From contig LDXO01000012.1 of NCBI GenBank assembly GCA_001443455.1, positions 1 through 56,274 on the forward strand: a DNA stretch of 56,274 bases, in the 5' to 3' direction. The translations under genes were made by a program, and so were the position numbers. Position 1 is the stretch's first letter; each line of letters begins with the position of its first letter. The stretch comes from Deltaproteobacteria bacterium CSP1-8. Its GTDB lineage: Bacteria > Desulfobacterota > Deferrimicrobia > Deferrimicrobiales > Deferrimicrobiaceae. Below are positions 36,753 through 44,510 of the stretch, in pieces. Below the pieces are notes generated by a model, which did no database searches, was not told the origin of the DNA, and saw only the letters and a list, made by a program, of their open reading frames with translations.

Positions 36753-36802
36753 CGGGTCGCACACTCCCCCCGTGTTCGGGACCGGGGTATGCCCGGAACC
36801 TC

Positions 36803-36832
36803 TTGACACACCCCCCCGCCCGATGGTACTTG
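36803..36832 (+). promoter_or_regulatory. Putative promoter of the TetR/acyl-CoA dehydrogenase operon
   Basis: TTGACA (36803-36808) with TACTTG (36827-36832) 18 bases on. The -10 is poor, but its place directly before the FadR-type palindrome at 36839-36856 makes it the likely promoter. Confidence 0.4.
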
Positions 36833-36838
36833 TCTAAA

Positions 36839-36856
36839 TGAATGATGATTCATTCA
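36839..36856. promoter_or_regulatory. FadR (TetR-type) operator palindrome
   Basis: TGAATGA-TGAT-TCATTCA is a perfect 7+7 inverted repeat with a 4-base centre. It matches the TGAATGA-N4-TCATTCA box known for the TetR-family fatty-acid regulator FadR of Bacillus subtilis. It lies between the -10 and the ribosome site of the TetR gene, ideal for autorepression relieved by long-chain acyl-CoA. Confidence 0.8.
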
Positions 36857-36868
36857 AGGGGAGGCGCG

Positions 36869-37498
36869 ATGGCAAGGCGGGGGCCCCGGGGGGGAGGGCC
36901 GGCGAAGCGGGACCGTATCCTTCGGGCGGCTATTAAGATCTTCTCCCAGAAGGGTTTTTTCAACTCCAAGGTGTCCGACATCGCCCAGGCGGCGGGCGTG
37001 GCCGACGGGACGATCTACCTGTATTTCAAGAACAAGGACGATCTTCTCATATCGCTGTTCGAGGAGAAGATGGCCGAGGTTGTCGCCGACGTCCGGGAGC
37101 GCGTTGCCGCAGGAGACGGGGCGCTCTCCCGCCTGAAGATCTTCATCGAGAACCACATGGGTCTCCTTCTCCGGGAAGCGGGCCTGATCGAAGTCCTCCA
37201 GGTGGAACTGCGCCAGAGCAACAAGTTCATGAAGGATTACGTTCCCGTGAAATTCCTCGAGTATCTCGACGTGATCAGCGAGATTCTCGAATTGGGGAAG
37301 CGGGAGGGAACGTTTCGGCAGGACCTGAACGTGACGGTGGCACGCCGGGCGGTGTTCGGCGCCCTCGATGAGATGGCGCTCGCCTACGTGCTGTCCCGGA
37401 AACGGAAATACGATCCTGCCGATGCCGCGTCCGAAATCTACCGCCTCTTCGCGGAGGGGTTGTGCACGACAGCCCAGAACAGGGAGGGCAGGACATGA
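36869..37498 (+). CDS. TetR family regulator, FadR-like (fatty-acid degradation)
   Basis: 209 residues. The N-terminal TetR helix-turn-helix has ILRAAIKIFSQKGFFNSKV, DIAQAAGVADGTIYLYFKNK and DDLL. The C-terminal ligand domain (about 75-205) is of the type seen in acyl-CoA-responsive FadR proteins. ATG 36869 has GGGGAGG upstream; the earlier in-frame ATG at 36842 falls inside the operator. The perfect FadR box just upstream and the overlapping acyl-CoA dehydrogenase gene (ATGA) strongly suggest an acyl-CoA-controlled repressor of beta-oxidation. Confidence 0.88.
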   Translation: MARRGPRGGGPAKRDRILRAAIKIFSQKGFFNSKVSDIAQAAGVADGTIYLYFKNKDDLLISLFEEKMAEVVADVRERVAAGDGALSRLKIFIENHMGLLLREAGLIEVLQVELRQSNKFMKDYVPVKFLEYLDVISEILELGKREGTFRQDLNVTVARRAVFGALDEMALAYVLSRKRKYDPADAASEIYRLFAEGLCTTAQNREGRT

Positions 37499-38637
37499 TC
37501 GGCTTCGATTTGACCCAGGAGCAGATTGCGCTTCAGGACATGGCGAGAAAATTCGCCGCCAACGAGATACGCCCCAAGGCGGTCGAGTACGATCACACGG
37601 GGACGTTCCCCGAGGAGATCTTCAAGAAGGCGTTCGGGCTCGGACTGATGAGCGGGTACATCCCGGAAGAATACGGCGGACTGGGGCTCAAAGCCCTGGA
37701 CAGCTGCATCATCGATGAGGAATTGGCCTGGGGATGTTCCGGGATCGCCACCTCCATGACCTCCAACGGGCTGGCGCTGACCCCGATCCTCGTGGCGGGG
37801 ACGGACGACCAGAAGAAGAGGTTCGTCGCCCCCTTCGCGGAGAAGCTCCGGTACGCCTCCTTCTGTCTGACGGAGCCCGGGGCGGGATCCGACGCGGGGG
37901 GGATCGCGACGACCGCCAAGAAGGAGGGAGACGGCTACGTCATCAACGGGCGGAAGTGCTTCATCACGAACGGGAGCTACGCCTCGCAATACACGGTGTT
38001 CGCCTCCACGGACCGCTCCAAGGGGCACAAGGGGTTGTCCGCCTTCGTCGTGCCGAGATCGCTCCCCGGTGTCTCCGTCGGCAAGAAGGAGGACAAGATG
38101 GGGCAGCGGGCCTCCGACACGGCGGACGTGCTCTTCGAGGACGTGAAGGTGCCGGCCGAGAACCTCCTCGGGAAGGAGGGCGAAGGGTTCAAGATCGCGA
38201 TGATCACGCTCGACTACACCCGCCCCTCGATCGCGGCCTTCGCAGTCGGGGTTGCCCGCGCGGCGTTCGAACTGGCGATGCAATATTCGAAGGAGCGCGT
38301 GCAGTTCGGCGTCCCCATCGCCATGAACCAGGCAATCCACTTCCTGCTGGCCGACATGGCGATGGAAATCGAGGCGGCCCGGCTTCTCACCTACAAGGGG
38401 GCCTGGGTTCTCGACCAGGGGAAACGGAACACGAAGGAGTCCTCCTTCGCCAAGGCGTACGCCGCCGACCTCGCGATGCGGGTCACCACCGACGCGGTGC
38501 AGATTTACGGCGGGTACGGGTACATGAGGGACTACCCCGTGGAGAAGCTGATGCGCGACGCGAAGCTCCTCCAGATCTACGAGGGGACGAGCCAGATCCA
38601 GCGCATGGTGATCGCCAAAGAGATCATGATGCGGTAG
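37495..38637 (+). CDS. Acyl-CoA dehydrogenase
   Basis: FAD enzyme for the first step of beta-oxidation, passing electrons to ETF. 380 residues. FCLTEPGAGSDAGG and CFITNGSYA form the flavin site. YGGYGYMRDYPVEKLMRDAK and IYEGTSQIQR follow, the latter with the catalytic Glu (about 363). Chain-length specificity cannot be read; short/medium-chain acyl-CoA is most like it. The start ATG 37495 overlaps the TetR stop, with GGGAGGGCAGG upstream. ETF genes are not in the window, but an ETF:quinone-type oxidoreductase is (40406-42448). Confidence 0.94.
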   Translation: MIGFDLTQEQIALQDMARKFAANEIRPKAVEYDHTGTFPEEIFKKAFGLGLMSGYIPEEYGGLGLKALDSCIIDEELAWGCSGIATSMTSNGLALTPILVAGTDDQKKRFVAPFAEKLRYASFCLTEPGAGSDAGGIATTAKKEGDGYVINGRKCFITNGSYASQYTVFASTDRSKGHKGLSAFVVPRSLPGVSVGKKEDKMGQRASDTADVLFEDVKVPAENLLGKEGEGFKIAMITLDYTRPSIAAFAVGVARAAFELAMQYSKERVQFGVPIAMNQAIHFLLADMAMEIEAARLLTYKGAWVLDQGKRNTKESSFAKAYAADLAMRVTTDAVQIYGGYGYMRDYPVEKLMRDAKLLQIYEGTSQIQRMVIAKEIMMR

Positions 38638-38656
38638 AGGGGAACCTTCCCTGTCC

Positions 38657-40291
38657 TCAGGAGTCGCGGCGGGCGAGCCCGAGGATCTTGTCCGCCGCGG
38701 CGGTAAGCTCCTCCTTCCACGGCAGCCCCCTAAGGAACTGCTCCGGAATTCCCGCGGCCCCGACGTAACCGCCCGCGAGGCTGCCCGCCATGGCGCCGTT
38801 CGCTTCCGCCTCGTTTCCGAGGTTCACCGCGGCGAGGACCGCGGAGGCGTACTCCTCGGGGTAGCGAAGGAAACAGGCCCACGCGAAGGGGACCCCCTCC
38901 GAAACGGAAACGCCGTTCCCGAGAGCTTCCTGGACCTCCTCCGTCTCCGCGCGGCGGAGGAGAAGGGCGGTGAGCTCGGTCCCGAGCTTCCTCCAGAGCG
39001 TGGGGCCCGGCCGGCCGCCCCTGCCCCGCGACGCCCGGTCGGGTTCGATGCCGGATACGACGTGGGATAATCCGCGGGCAAACCCCAGCACGTCGAGGGT
39101 GCCGGCGGGAGTGTGGAGGAGCCTTGCGATGGCGGAAGCCTGCGCGATGGCCCCCGCGATCGCCGCCGCGTGCGGGTTCGTGATGGCCGCTTCGATCCCC
39201 GCCTCCAGCTTCAGTCGCCGGAAGTCGCCCGCGCGCAGGAGAGCGAGGGGCGCAATGCGCGCCGCGGGAGCGGTCTCCGGGAAGCTCGCGCCCGCCTCGA
39301 ACCAGGGGAACCCCCGGTCGACCAGATTGCGGACGAACTCCCCGTGGTGCCCCGTCCCGGGCAGCCGGCGGGATTTCGCGTAGGCAGCGGCGATCCCCTC
39401 GGGGTCGAGTTTCTGGGCCGCAAGGACCGCTTGCGACAGGAGCAGGCATGCGGGCGGGGGGTAGTCCTGCCATGACCCCCTCCCGGAAGATTGCGCCGGT
39501 TCCCGTTCGATCCCCCCGAACAGTTCCCGGACGTCCCGCGGGGAAAGCCCCTGGGAGGCCCTGCCCAGGATCTCCCCGATCGCCGCTCCGAGCAGGGCGC
39601 CGCGGAAGCGGTCCCGGTAGTCGATCCCCCCGACGAATCCGAGCGACAGCGTTTCCCCTTTCGACATGTACGAGGAGACCTTCCCTTTCCGGATGAGGAA
39701 CTGGTAGATCGCCTCCGGCTCCTTTTCGAACAGGAGCGGCTGGTCCGCCTCCCTTCTCGCGATGCGCGATACCTTCCGCTCGGCCTGCAGGGCGATTGCC
39801 CGCGCCATCTCCCAGAAATCCTCGTTCCCCTTGAAGGGGATCTTCGAAAGGGATTGCTGCAAACTCGAGGCGATCTCCTCCGGGGAATCCGGCAACAGGT
39901 CGGTTTGCGCCCTGGTCGGGTCGGCCGTGGGCGTCCCGCTGCCGCTTTGCGGGGCTGCCTGCCGCTCCGTGTGCATGAGCAGATCCTGCTCCCCCGCATC
40001 GGGGGGGGTGGGCGCATTCCCGGTGGCATCGGTCCCGCCCCCCGGGTATCCCTCGAAATGGACGTCCATCAGCTTGTGGATCTGCAAGGGGGAGAACCGC
40101 ATTGCCTGGAGAATGGAGAGAAGGGTTTCCGCCCGGGGGACCCGGCCGCCGTAGACAACCTGGCGGAGCAATTCGTAGCTGTACCGGAAATCTTTCCTGT
40201 CCTCCGCGAACTTCTTGAGGGAGGCATACCCGAGGGTTTCCACCCGTTTCCGCAATATTTTCGAGAGGAGATTCGGGGCGGGTTCATCCAT
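38657..40291 (-). CDS. HTH protein with degenerate ADP-ribosylglycohydrolase-like domain
   Basis: 544 residues. The N-terminus (about 1-80) looks like a Cro/CI helix-turn-helix (LGYASLKKFAEDRKDF, then YELLRQVVYGGRVPRAETLLS). A low-complexity linker (85-140) leads to a C-terminal domain (about 225-540) with the DraG/ADP-ribosylglycohydrolase layout: RFRGALLGAAIGEILGRA, TNPHAAAIAGAIAQASAIA and NEAEANGAMAGSLAGGYVG. The family's metal-binding residues appear lost: GDALG is GEILG, the TDDT block is absent (SWQDYPPP instead), and GGDADTNAA has become GNEAEANGA. I infer a binding or regulatory pseudo-enzyme rather than an active hydrolase. ATG 40291 has GGAGGA ten bases upstream. Confidence 0.7.
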   Translation of the reverse strand: MDEPAPNLLSKILRKRVETLGYASLKKFAEDRKDFRYSYELLRQVVYGGRVPRAETLLSILQAMRFSPLQIHKLMDVHFEGYPGGGTDATGNAPTPPDAGEQDLLMHTERQAAPQSGSGTPTADPTRAQTDLLPDSPEEIASSLQQSLSKIPFKGNEDFWEMARAIALQAERKVSRIARREADQPLLFEKEPEAIYQFLIRKGKVSSYMSKGETLSLGFVGGIDYRDRFRGALLGAAIGEILGRASQGLSPRDVRELFGGIEREPAQSSGRGSWQDYPPPACLLLSQAVLAAQKLDPEGIAAAYAKSRRLPGTGHHGEFVRNLVDRGFPWFEAGASFPETAPAARIAPLALLRAGDFRRLKLEAGIEAAITNPHAAAIAGAIAQASAIARLLHTPAGTLDVLGFARGLSHVVSGIEPDRASRGRGGRPGPTLWRKLGTELTALLLRRAETEEVQEALGNGVSVSEGVPFAWACFLRYPEEYASAVLAAVNLGNEAEANGAMAGSLAGGYVGAAGIPEQFLRGLPWKEELTAAADKILGLARRDS

Positions 40292-40329
40292 GAGATAGGG
40301 TCCTCCGGGAATGGGTTCCTGAAGGGATC

Positions 40330-40414
40330 ACCGTTTTACAAAATATATTGTAACAAGACAAAATATAATTTTTACAATAAAAGAATAATTGTAATATAGC
40401 AACTATTATTGTAT
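40330..40414. promoter_or_regulatory. AT-rich island with repeated ATTGTAA/TTACAAT motifs
   Basis: A sharply AT-rich stretch between the HTH/DraG-like gene and the Fe-S oxidoreductase gene, both on the minus strand. ATTGTAA occurs at 40347-40353 and 40388-40394, its complement TTACAAT at 40372-40378, and a one-mismatch copy (ATTGTAT) at 40408-40414. The copies at 40372-40378 and 40388-40394 form an inverted repeat with a 9-base centre. Several weak -10/-35 pairs for the minus strand fall among them. It is likely the promoter/operator of the HTH gene, possibly autoregulated. Confidence 0.5.
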
Positions 40415-42448
40415 GTCTGGCCAAGCCGGAGACAGGGACTCGGCGATGATTTCCGCGATGTCTCTCGCCTGGACCGAGTCTTCGAGATTGTGGAACTTGA
40501 CGGCGTCGTCGAACATGGTGAGGCAATAGGGGCAGGCCGACCCCGTCGCATTGGCTCCGGTGCGCATCAGTTGGTCAAACCGGATGTGGTTGATCCTTTT
40601 CCCCGGAATCTCGAGCCACATCCCCCCGCCTCCCGCTCCGCAGCAGAACCCTTCCTCCCTGCTCTTCCGGGGTTCGTTCACGGTGATCCCCGGTACCGCC
40701 TGCAGCGCCTCCCGCGGTGCGTCATAGATGTCATTGTGCCTGCCGAGGTAACAGGAGTCGTGGAATGCCACCAGCCGGTTGATGGGCCGGGACGGCACGA
40801 TCTTCCCCTGGGCGATCAGGTCCCTGAGAAGAACCGAGTGGTGGATCACCTCGACGTTCACTCCGAACTGCGGGTATTCGTTCCGGAAGGTATTGAAGCA
40901 GTGCGGGCACTGGGTGATGACCTTGCGTACGTTGTAGGTGGCGAACACCTCCTTGACCGTCTCCACCATCCCCAGCTGGAAGAGCCCCTCCTCGCCGAGT
41001 CTGCGTGCGGACTCCCCGCAGCACATCTCCTCGAGACCCAGGGTGGCGTAGTTCACGCCGGCCCGGTTCAACAGCGAGATGATCGTGCGCGTCACCTTCT
41101 GGTTCCGGGGATCGTACGCCCCGGCGCATCCCACCCAGTACAGGTACTCGAACTCCTTCCTGTCCGCAGCGAAGGGGACGGCAAGCCCGTCCGCCCAACG
41201 GATCCTGTCTCCCTGGGGCAGCCCCCAGGGGTTGCCGGTGTCCCCCATTTTCCGAAGGGCGATGCGGGCGGTGTCGGGGATCTTTCCCCCCGCGACGTAG
41301 CCTCGTCGGACGTCGACGATCATGTCGATGTGCTCGATCAGGACGGGGCATGCCTGCATGCACGCCCGGCACGTCGTGCACGCCCAGATCTCGTCCGGGA
41401 AGAGCACGTCGTAGTTGAAGGCCGGGACAACGGGCTTTCCCGTCTTCTTGTCGATGGTGGCCGCGGAGGGCACGAGGCGAACGGAGAGGTCCCGGCTCAT
41501 CTGCTCCCTCGTTTTCAGGACCACGTCCCGGGGAGACAGCGGCATTTCGGCGGCGAACGCGGGGCACTCGTCCTGGCACCGGCCGCACTTGGTGCAGGCG
41601 TCCGAGGAGAGGAGCTGTTTCCACGAAAAGTCCTCCACGTCCACGACCCCGGGCGTTTCCTCCTCCCCGATGTTCGGAACCGGCTGGAGCGCCCCCTTGG
41701 GACGGGACGTTCGCAGAAAGATGTTCGCGACCCCCGCGCCCAGGTGAAACATCTTGGAGAAGGGGATCGTCGCGAGGAACCCGAAGGCGAGGAGGAGGTG
41801 CGTCCACCACAGTTCCTGGTGGAGCGACAGCAAATCCGGAACCGGCGCACTTTTGAAGAGGGGGGCAACCGCATTGCTTACGTACGAGACGGGGGCCGCC
41901 GCGGGCCGTGTCGCCGCGATCCGAACCGCCTCGATCAGAAACCCCGTCACCCCGATCGCACCGATCAGCAGAAGCTGCAGGAGGTCGTCACCGTCCGCGG
42001 TAAGCCCCTTCGGCCGGAAGAGAACCCTGCGCAGGAGGGCAATGAAGATCCCCGCGAGGAGAAGCAGCCCGAACGTGTTGGCGAAGAGCTTGAAGACGAT
42101 GTAGAAATTACCGTCCAGGATCTGGATGCCGAAGTCGTATTCTACCGCGACCAGACAGGTGGCGATGAACAGGACGATGAACGCGGAGAAGATGGCGAGA
42201 TGCATCAGTCCGCCGATCTTCCTCTCGAGCACCTTCTGTTGGCCCAGGCCGATCTTCAGAGCGTCCCACGTGCGGTCCCACAGGTTGTCCAGCCGGTCCT
42301 CCCGTTCCGTCCTTCCCCTGCGGTACGCGCCGATCCGCTCGTACAGCCCCCATGCGAAGATGATGATCACCACGACGAACAGGGAATACATGATGACCGC
42401 CGCCATCTGGGGCAGATTCCACATGATTTCCCGGCCGATGGTTTTCAT
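40406..42448 (-). CDS. Membrane (Fe-S) oxidoreductase, ETF:menaquinone-oxidoreductase/HdrDE-like
   Basis: 680 residues. The N-terminal half has six or so transmembrane helices of the NarI/HdrE cytochrome-b type (about 10-230, with His-bearing helices). Two [4Fe-4S] ferredoxin motifs follow, CTKCGRCQDECPAF and CTTCRACMQACPV. Two CCG domains end the protein: EEMCCGES with CPHCFNTF, and GFCCGAGGGGMW with CPYCLTMF. This arrangement is that of the membrane oxidoreductase linked to ETF in Geobacter-type bacteria, which passes acyl-CoA dehydrogenase electrons to menaquinone. ATG 42448 has AAGGAG seven bases upstream. Its position near an acyl-CoA dehydrogenase supports the role. Confidence 0.85.
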   Translation of the reverse strand: MKTIGREIMWNLPQMAAVIMYSLFVVVIIIFAWGLYERIGAYRRGRTEREDRLDNLWDRTWDALKIGLGQQKVLERKIGGLMHLAIFSAFIVLFIATCLVAVEYDFGIQILDGNFYIVFKLFANTFGLLLLAGIFIALLRRVLFRPKGLTADGDDLLQLLLIGAIGVTGFLIEAVRIAATRPAAAPVSYVSNAVAPLFKSAPVPDLLSLHQELWWTHLLLAFGFLATIPFSKMFHLGAGVANIFLRTSRPKGALQPVPNIGEEETPGVVDVEDFSWKQLLSSDACTKCGRCQDECPAFAAEMPLSPRDVVLKTREQMSRDLSVRLVPSAATIDKKTGKPVVPAFNYDVLFPDEIWACTTCRACMQACPVLIEHIDMIVDVRRGYVAGGKIPDTARIALRKMGDTGNPWGLPQGDRIRWADGLAVPFAADRKEFEYLYWVGCAGAYDPRNQKVTRTIISLLNRAGVNYATLGLEEMCCGESARRLGEEGLFQLGMVETVKEVFATYNVRKVITQCPHCFNTFRNEYPQFGVNVEVIHHSVLLRDLIAQGKIVPSRPINRLVAFHDSCYLGRHNDIYDAPREALQAVPGITVNEPRKSREEGFCCGAGGGGMWLEIPGKRINHIRFDQLMRTGANATGSACPYCLTMFDDAVKFHNLEDSVQARDIAEIIAESLSPAWPDIQ

Positions 42449-42492
42449 GAGGAGGCTCCTTGTCAAGGGCTCGGCGGATAGTAGTACCAGAC

Positions 42493-42506
42493 CGGCGCGT
42501 GCGCCG
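42493..42506. repeat. Perfect 14-bp palindrome in a divergent intergenic region
   Basis: CGGCGC-GT-GCGCCG lies between the oxidoreductase gene (minus) and the hemerythrin gene (plus). It may be a regulator site or hairpin. The 217-base gap (42449-42665) also contains TATACT at 42549-42554, a possible -10 for the plus strand with no clear -35, and nothing else I can support. Confidence 0.4.
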
Positions 42507-42665
42507 TAAAGACAATTCTTCCTCCTCCGCGGGAGCCGTTTTTCGCTATACTGAAGGGCATTCCTCGCCGGGAGAAGGAAGCGCGCGACTCGTCATCCCC
42601 GGCCTCCCGGTGCGGGCGGAGTCGGGGGAAGCCGATGAAGAAGGGAAAAAGAGGAGGGTTCGGGC

Positions 42666-43070
42666 GTGACGGGGAAGTGGACGGAGGATCTGTCGGTGGG
42701 GGTGGAGGAAATCGACGCCCAGCACAAGGAGGTGTTCGCAACGGCCGACGCCCTCCTTGCGGCCGTCGAGAAGGGGGGGGGCCACGGAGAGGTCACGAAG
42801 GTGATCGCCTTTCTCGAGAGGTACGTCGAGAACCACTTCCAGATGGAAGAGACGTACATGAAGAGGTTCCACTACCCCGAATACCCCCGGCACAAGATCG
42901 AGCACACGACCTTCATCAGCGATTTCTATGACCTGCGCCAGGAACTCGACAACGACGGCGTGACCCCCGAACTCACGGTCCGGCTCGCGAACCGGATCGG
43001 CGACTGGCTCGTCGACCACATCGGCCAAATGGACAAGGCTCTGGGCGCATTCCTGAGAAAGCGCCTATAG
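42666..43070 (+). CDS. Bacteriohemerythrin
   Basis: 134-residue single-domain protein with a non-heme diiron site that reversibly binds O2; cytoplasmic. The ligand pattern is complete: His in DAQHKEV, His and Glu in ENHFQMEETYM, two His in HKIEHTTF, and His/Asp in VDHIGQMDKAL. Such proteins store, sense or scavenge oxygen in microaerobic or anaerobic bacteria. GTG 42666 has GAGGAGGG seven bases upstream. It stands alone before a hairpin at 43075. Confidence 0.93.
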   Translation: MTGKWTEDLSVGVEEIDAQHKEVFATADALLAAVEKGGGHGEVTKVIAFLERYVENHFQMEETYMKRFHYPEYPRHKIEHTTFISDFYDLRQELDNDGVTPELTVRLANRIGDWLVDHIGQMDKALGAFLRKRL

Positions 43071-43074
43071 GGGC

Positions 43075-43101
43075 CCGGTCGGGGGGGGAGAACCCGACCG
43101 G
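43075..43101 (+). terminator. Strong hairpin after the hemerythrin gene
   Basis: CCGGTCGGG (43075-43083) and CCCGACCGG (43093-43101) form a perfect 9-bp GC stem with a 9-base purine loop, directly after the hemerythrin stop. No T-run follows, so it may be a weak terminator, an mRNA stabiliser or an attenuator ahead of the glcD-like gene 18 bases on. Confidence 0.45.
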
Positions 43102-43118
43102 TGTGATACACTGATTTG

Positions 43119-44510
43119 ATGGACGGACAGCCACTCTCCGCCCTCCGGGACCTTTTCGGGGAGCGACTCTTTACCTCCCGGGAACAGCGCATCTGCTACT
43201 CGTACGACGCTACGGGAACGATGTCCTTGCCGGATGCGGTTGCGTTTCCGGTGAGCGCCGAGGAGGTGCGGCGGACCGTTCTCCTGGCGAACGAACACCG
43301 GTTCCCGGTGATTCCCCGGGGCGCCGGATCCGGTTTTTCCGGCGGGTCGGTGCCCGTGCAAGGGGGACTGGTCCTTTCGCTGGAGCGGATGGACCGCATC
43401 CTTTCGATCGACACGGAGAACCTCGTCGCGGTCGTCGAGCCGGGCGTCGTAACGGAGACGCTGAAAGAGGAGGCGAGAAAACGGGGGCTCTTCTACCCTC
43501 CCGATCCCGCGTCCCTCAAGTTCTGCACGATCGGGGGAAACATCGCCGAGTGCTCGGGGGGGATGTGCGCGGTCAAGTACGGGGTCACGAGGGATTACGT
43601 GATGGGTCTCGAGGCGGTCCTCGGCACGGGGGAACTCATCCGGACGGGGGTTACCACCGTGAAGGGGGTCGTCGGGTACGACCTCACGAGGCTGCTCGTC
43701 GGCTCCGAGGGAACGCTGGGAATCGTCACGAAAGCGATCCTGAAGCTCATCCCCTTCCCGGAAACGGCCGCGACGATTCTCGCGTTCTTCCGCAGCAACC
43801 ACGACGGGTCGAGCGCGGTGGCGGGGATCATCCGGGAGCGCATCACCCCCTGCGCCATGGAACTGATGGACCGGACGGCGATCGACTGCGTCCGCGAGGA
43901 GGCGGACCTGCCCGTGCCGGACGATGCCGGATGCGCACTCCTGATCGAGGTGGACGGGCCCCGGGAATCGGTGTCCACGGAGGCGGACCGGGTGGAGCAG
44001 GCCTGCCGGCAGTATGGTGCGATCGAGGTCGGCCGGGCGGGGGACGCCAAGGGGAGGGAACGGCTGTGGACTCTCCGCCGGTCGATCTCCCCCGCGCTCC
44101 GGAAGGTAAACCCGGTGAAGATCAACGAGGACATCGTCGTCCCCCGCAGCCGACTCCCCGAGATGATGGCGTTCCTCGCGGACGTGGCCTCCCGCAGGAA
44201 CTTAAAGATCGTCAACTTCGGCCATGCGGGCGACGGGAACGTACACGTGAACGTGATGATCTCCGGAACGGACGAGGAGGAGAGGCGGCGGGCGGACGAG
44301 GCGGTCTCCGAGATATTCGGCAAGACCGTGGCGCTCGGCGGGACGATCTCGGGGGAGCACGGCATCGGGATTTCCAAGGCCCCCTTCCTCGAAATGGAGG
44401 TCGGCCCCCTGGGTGTCTCCGTGATGAAGAGACTGAAAGGGTGCTTCGACCCGAACGGGATCCTGAACCCCGGGAAGATCTTCATGGAAGAGCAGATGGC
44501 GCAACGGTGA
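43119..44510 (+). CDS. FAD-linked oxidase, GlcD/D-lactate dehydrogenase type
   Basis: 463 residues of the FAD_binding_4/FAD-oxidase C family. The PCMH-type flavin site has PRGAGSGFSGGSVP, IGGNIAECSGG and GVVGYDLTRLLVGSEGTLG. The C-terminal part has NFGHAGDGNVHVN and GGTISGEHGIG. These enzymes oxidise 2-hydroxy acids such as glycolate or D-lactate. The next gene encodes the GlcF-like Fe-S partner, joined by a GTGA overlap, so electrons probably go to the quinone pool. The substrate is not readable. ATG 43119 lacks a good ribosome site. Confidence 0.9.
   Translation: MDGQPLSALRDLFGERLFTSREQRICYSYDATGTMSLPDAVAFPVSAEEVRRTVLLANEHRFPVIPRGAGSGFSGGSVPVQGGLVLSLERMDRILSIDTENLVAVVEPGVVTETLKEEARKRGLFYPPDPASLKFCTIGGNIAECSGGMCAVKYGVTRDYVMGLEAVLGTGELIRTGVTTVKGVVGYDLTRLLVGSEGTLGIVTKAILKLIPFPETAATILAFFRSNHDGSSAVAGIIRERITPCAMELMDRTAIDCVREEADLPVPDDAGCALLIEVDGPRESVSTEADRVEQACRQYGAIEVGRAGDAKGRERLWTLRRSISPALRKVNPVKINEDIVVPRSRLPEMMAFLADVASRRNLKIVNFGHAGDGNVHVNVMISGTDEEERRRADEAVSEIFGKTVALGGTISGEHGIGISKAPFLEMEVGPLGVSVMKRLKGCFDPNGILNPGKIFMEEQMAQR

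Noticed and set aside
42635-42931. Small plus-strand frame starting ATG 42635 before hemerythrin
   Set aside because: It runs in another frame through the hemerythrin gene with a Gly/Arg-rich shadow translation. The GAGGAGGG site fits GTG 42666.
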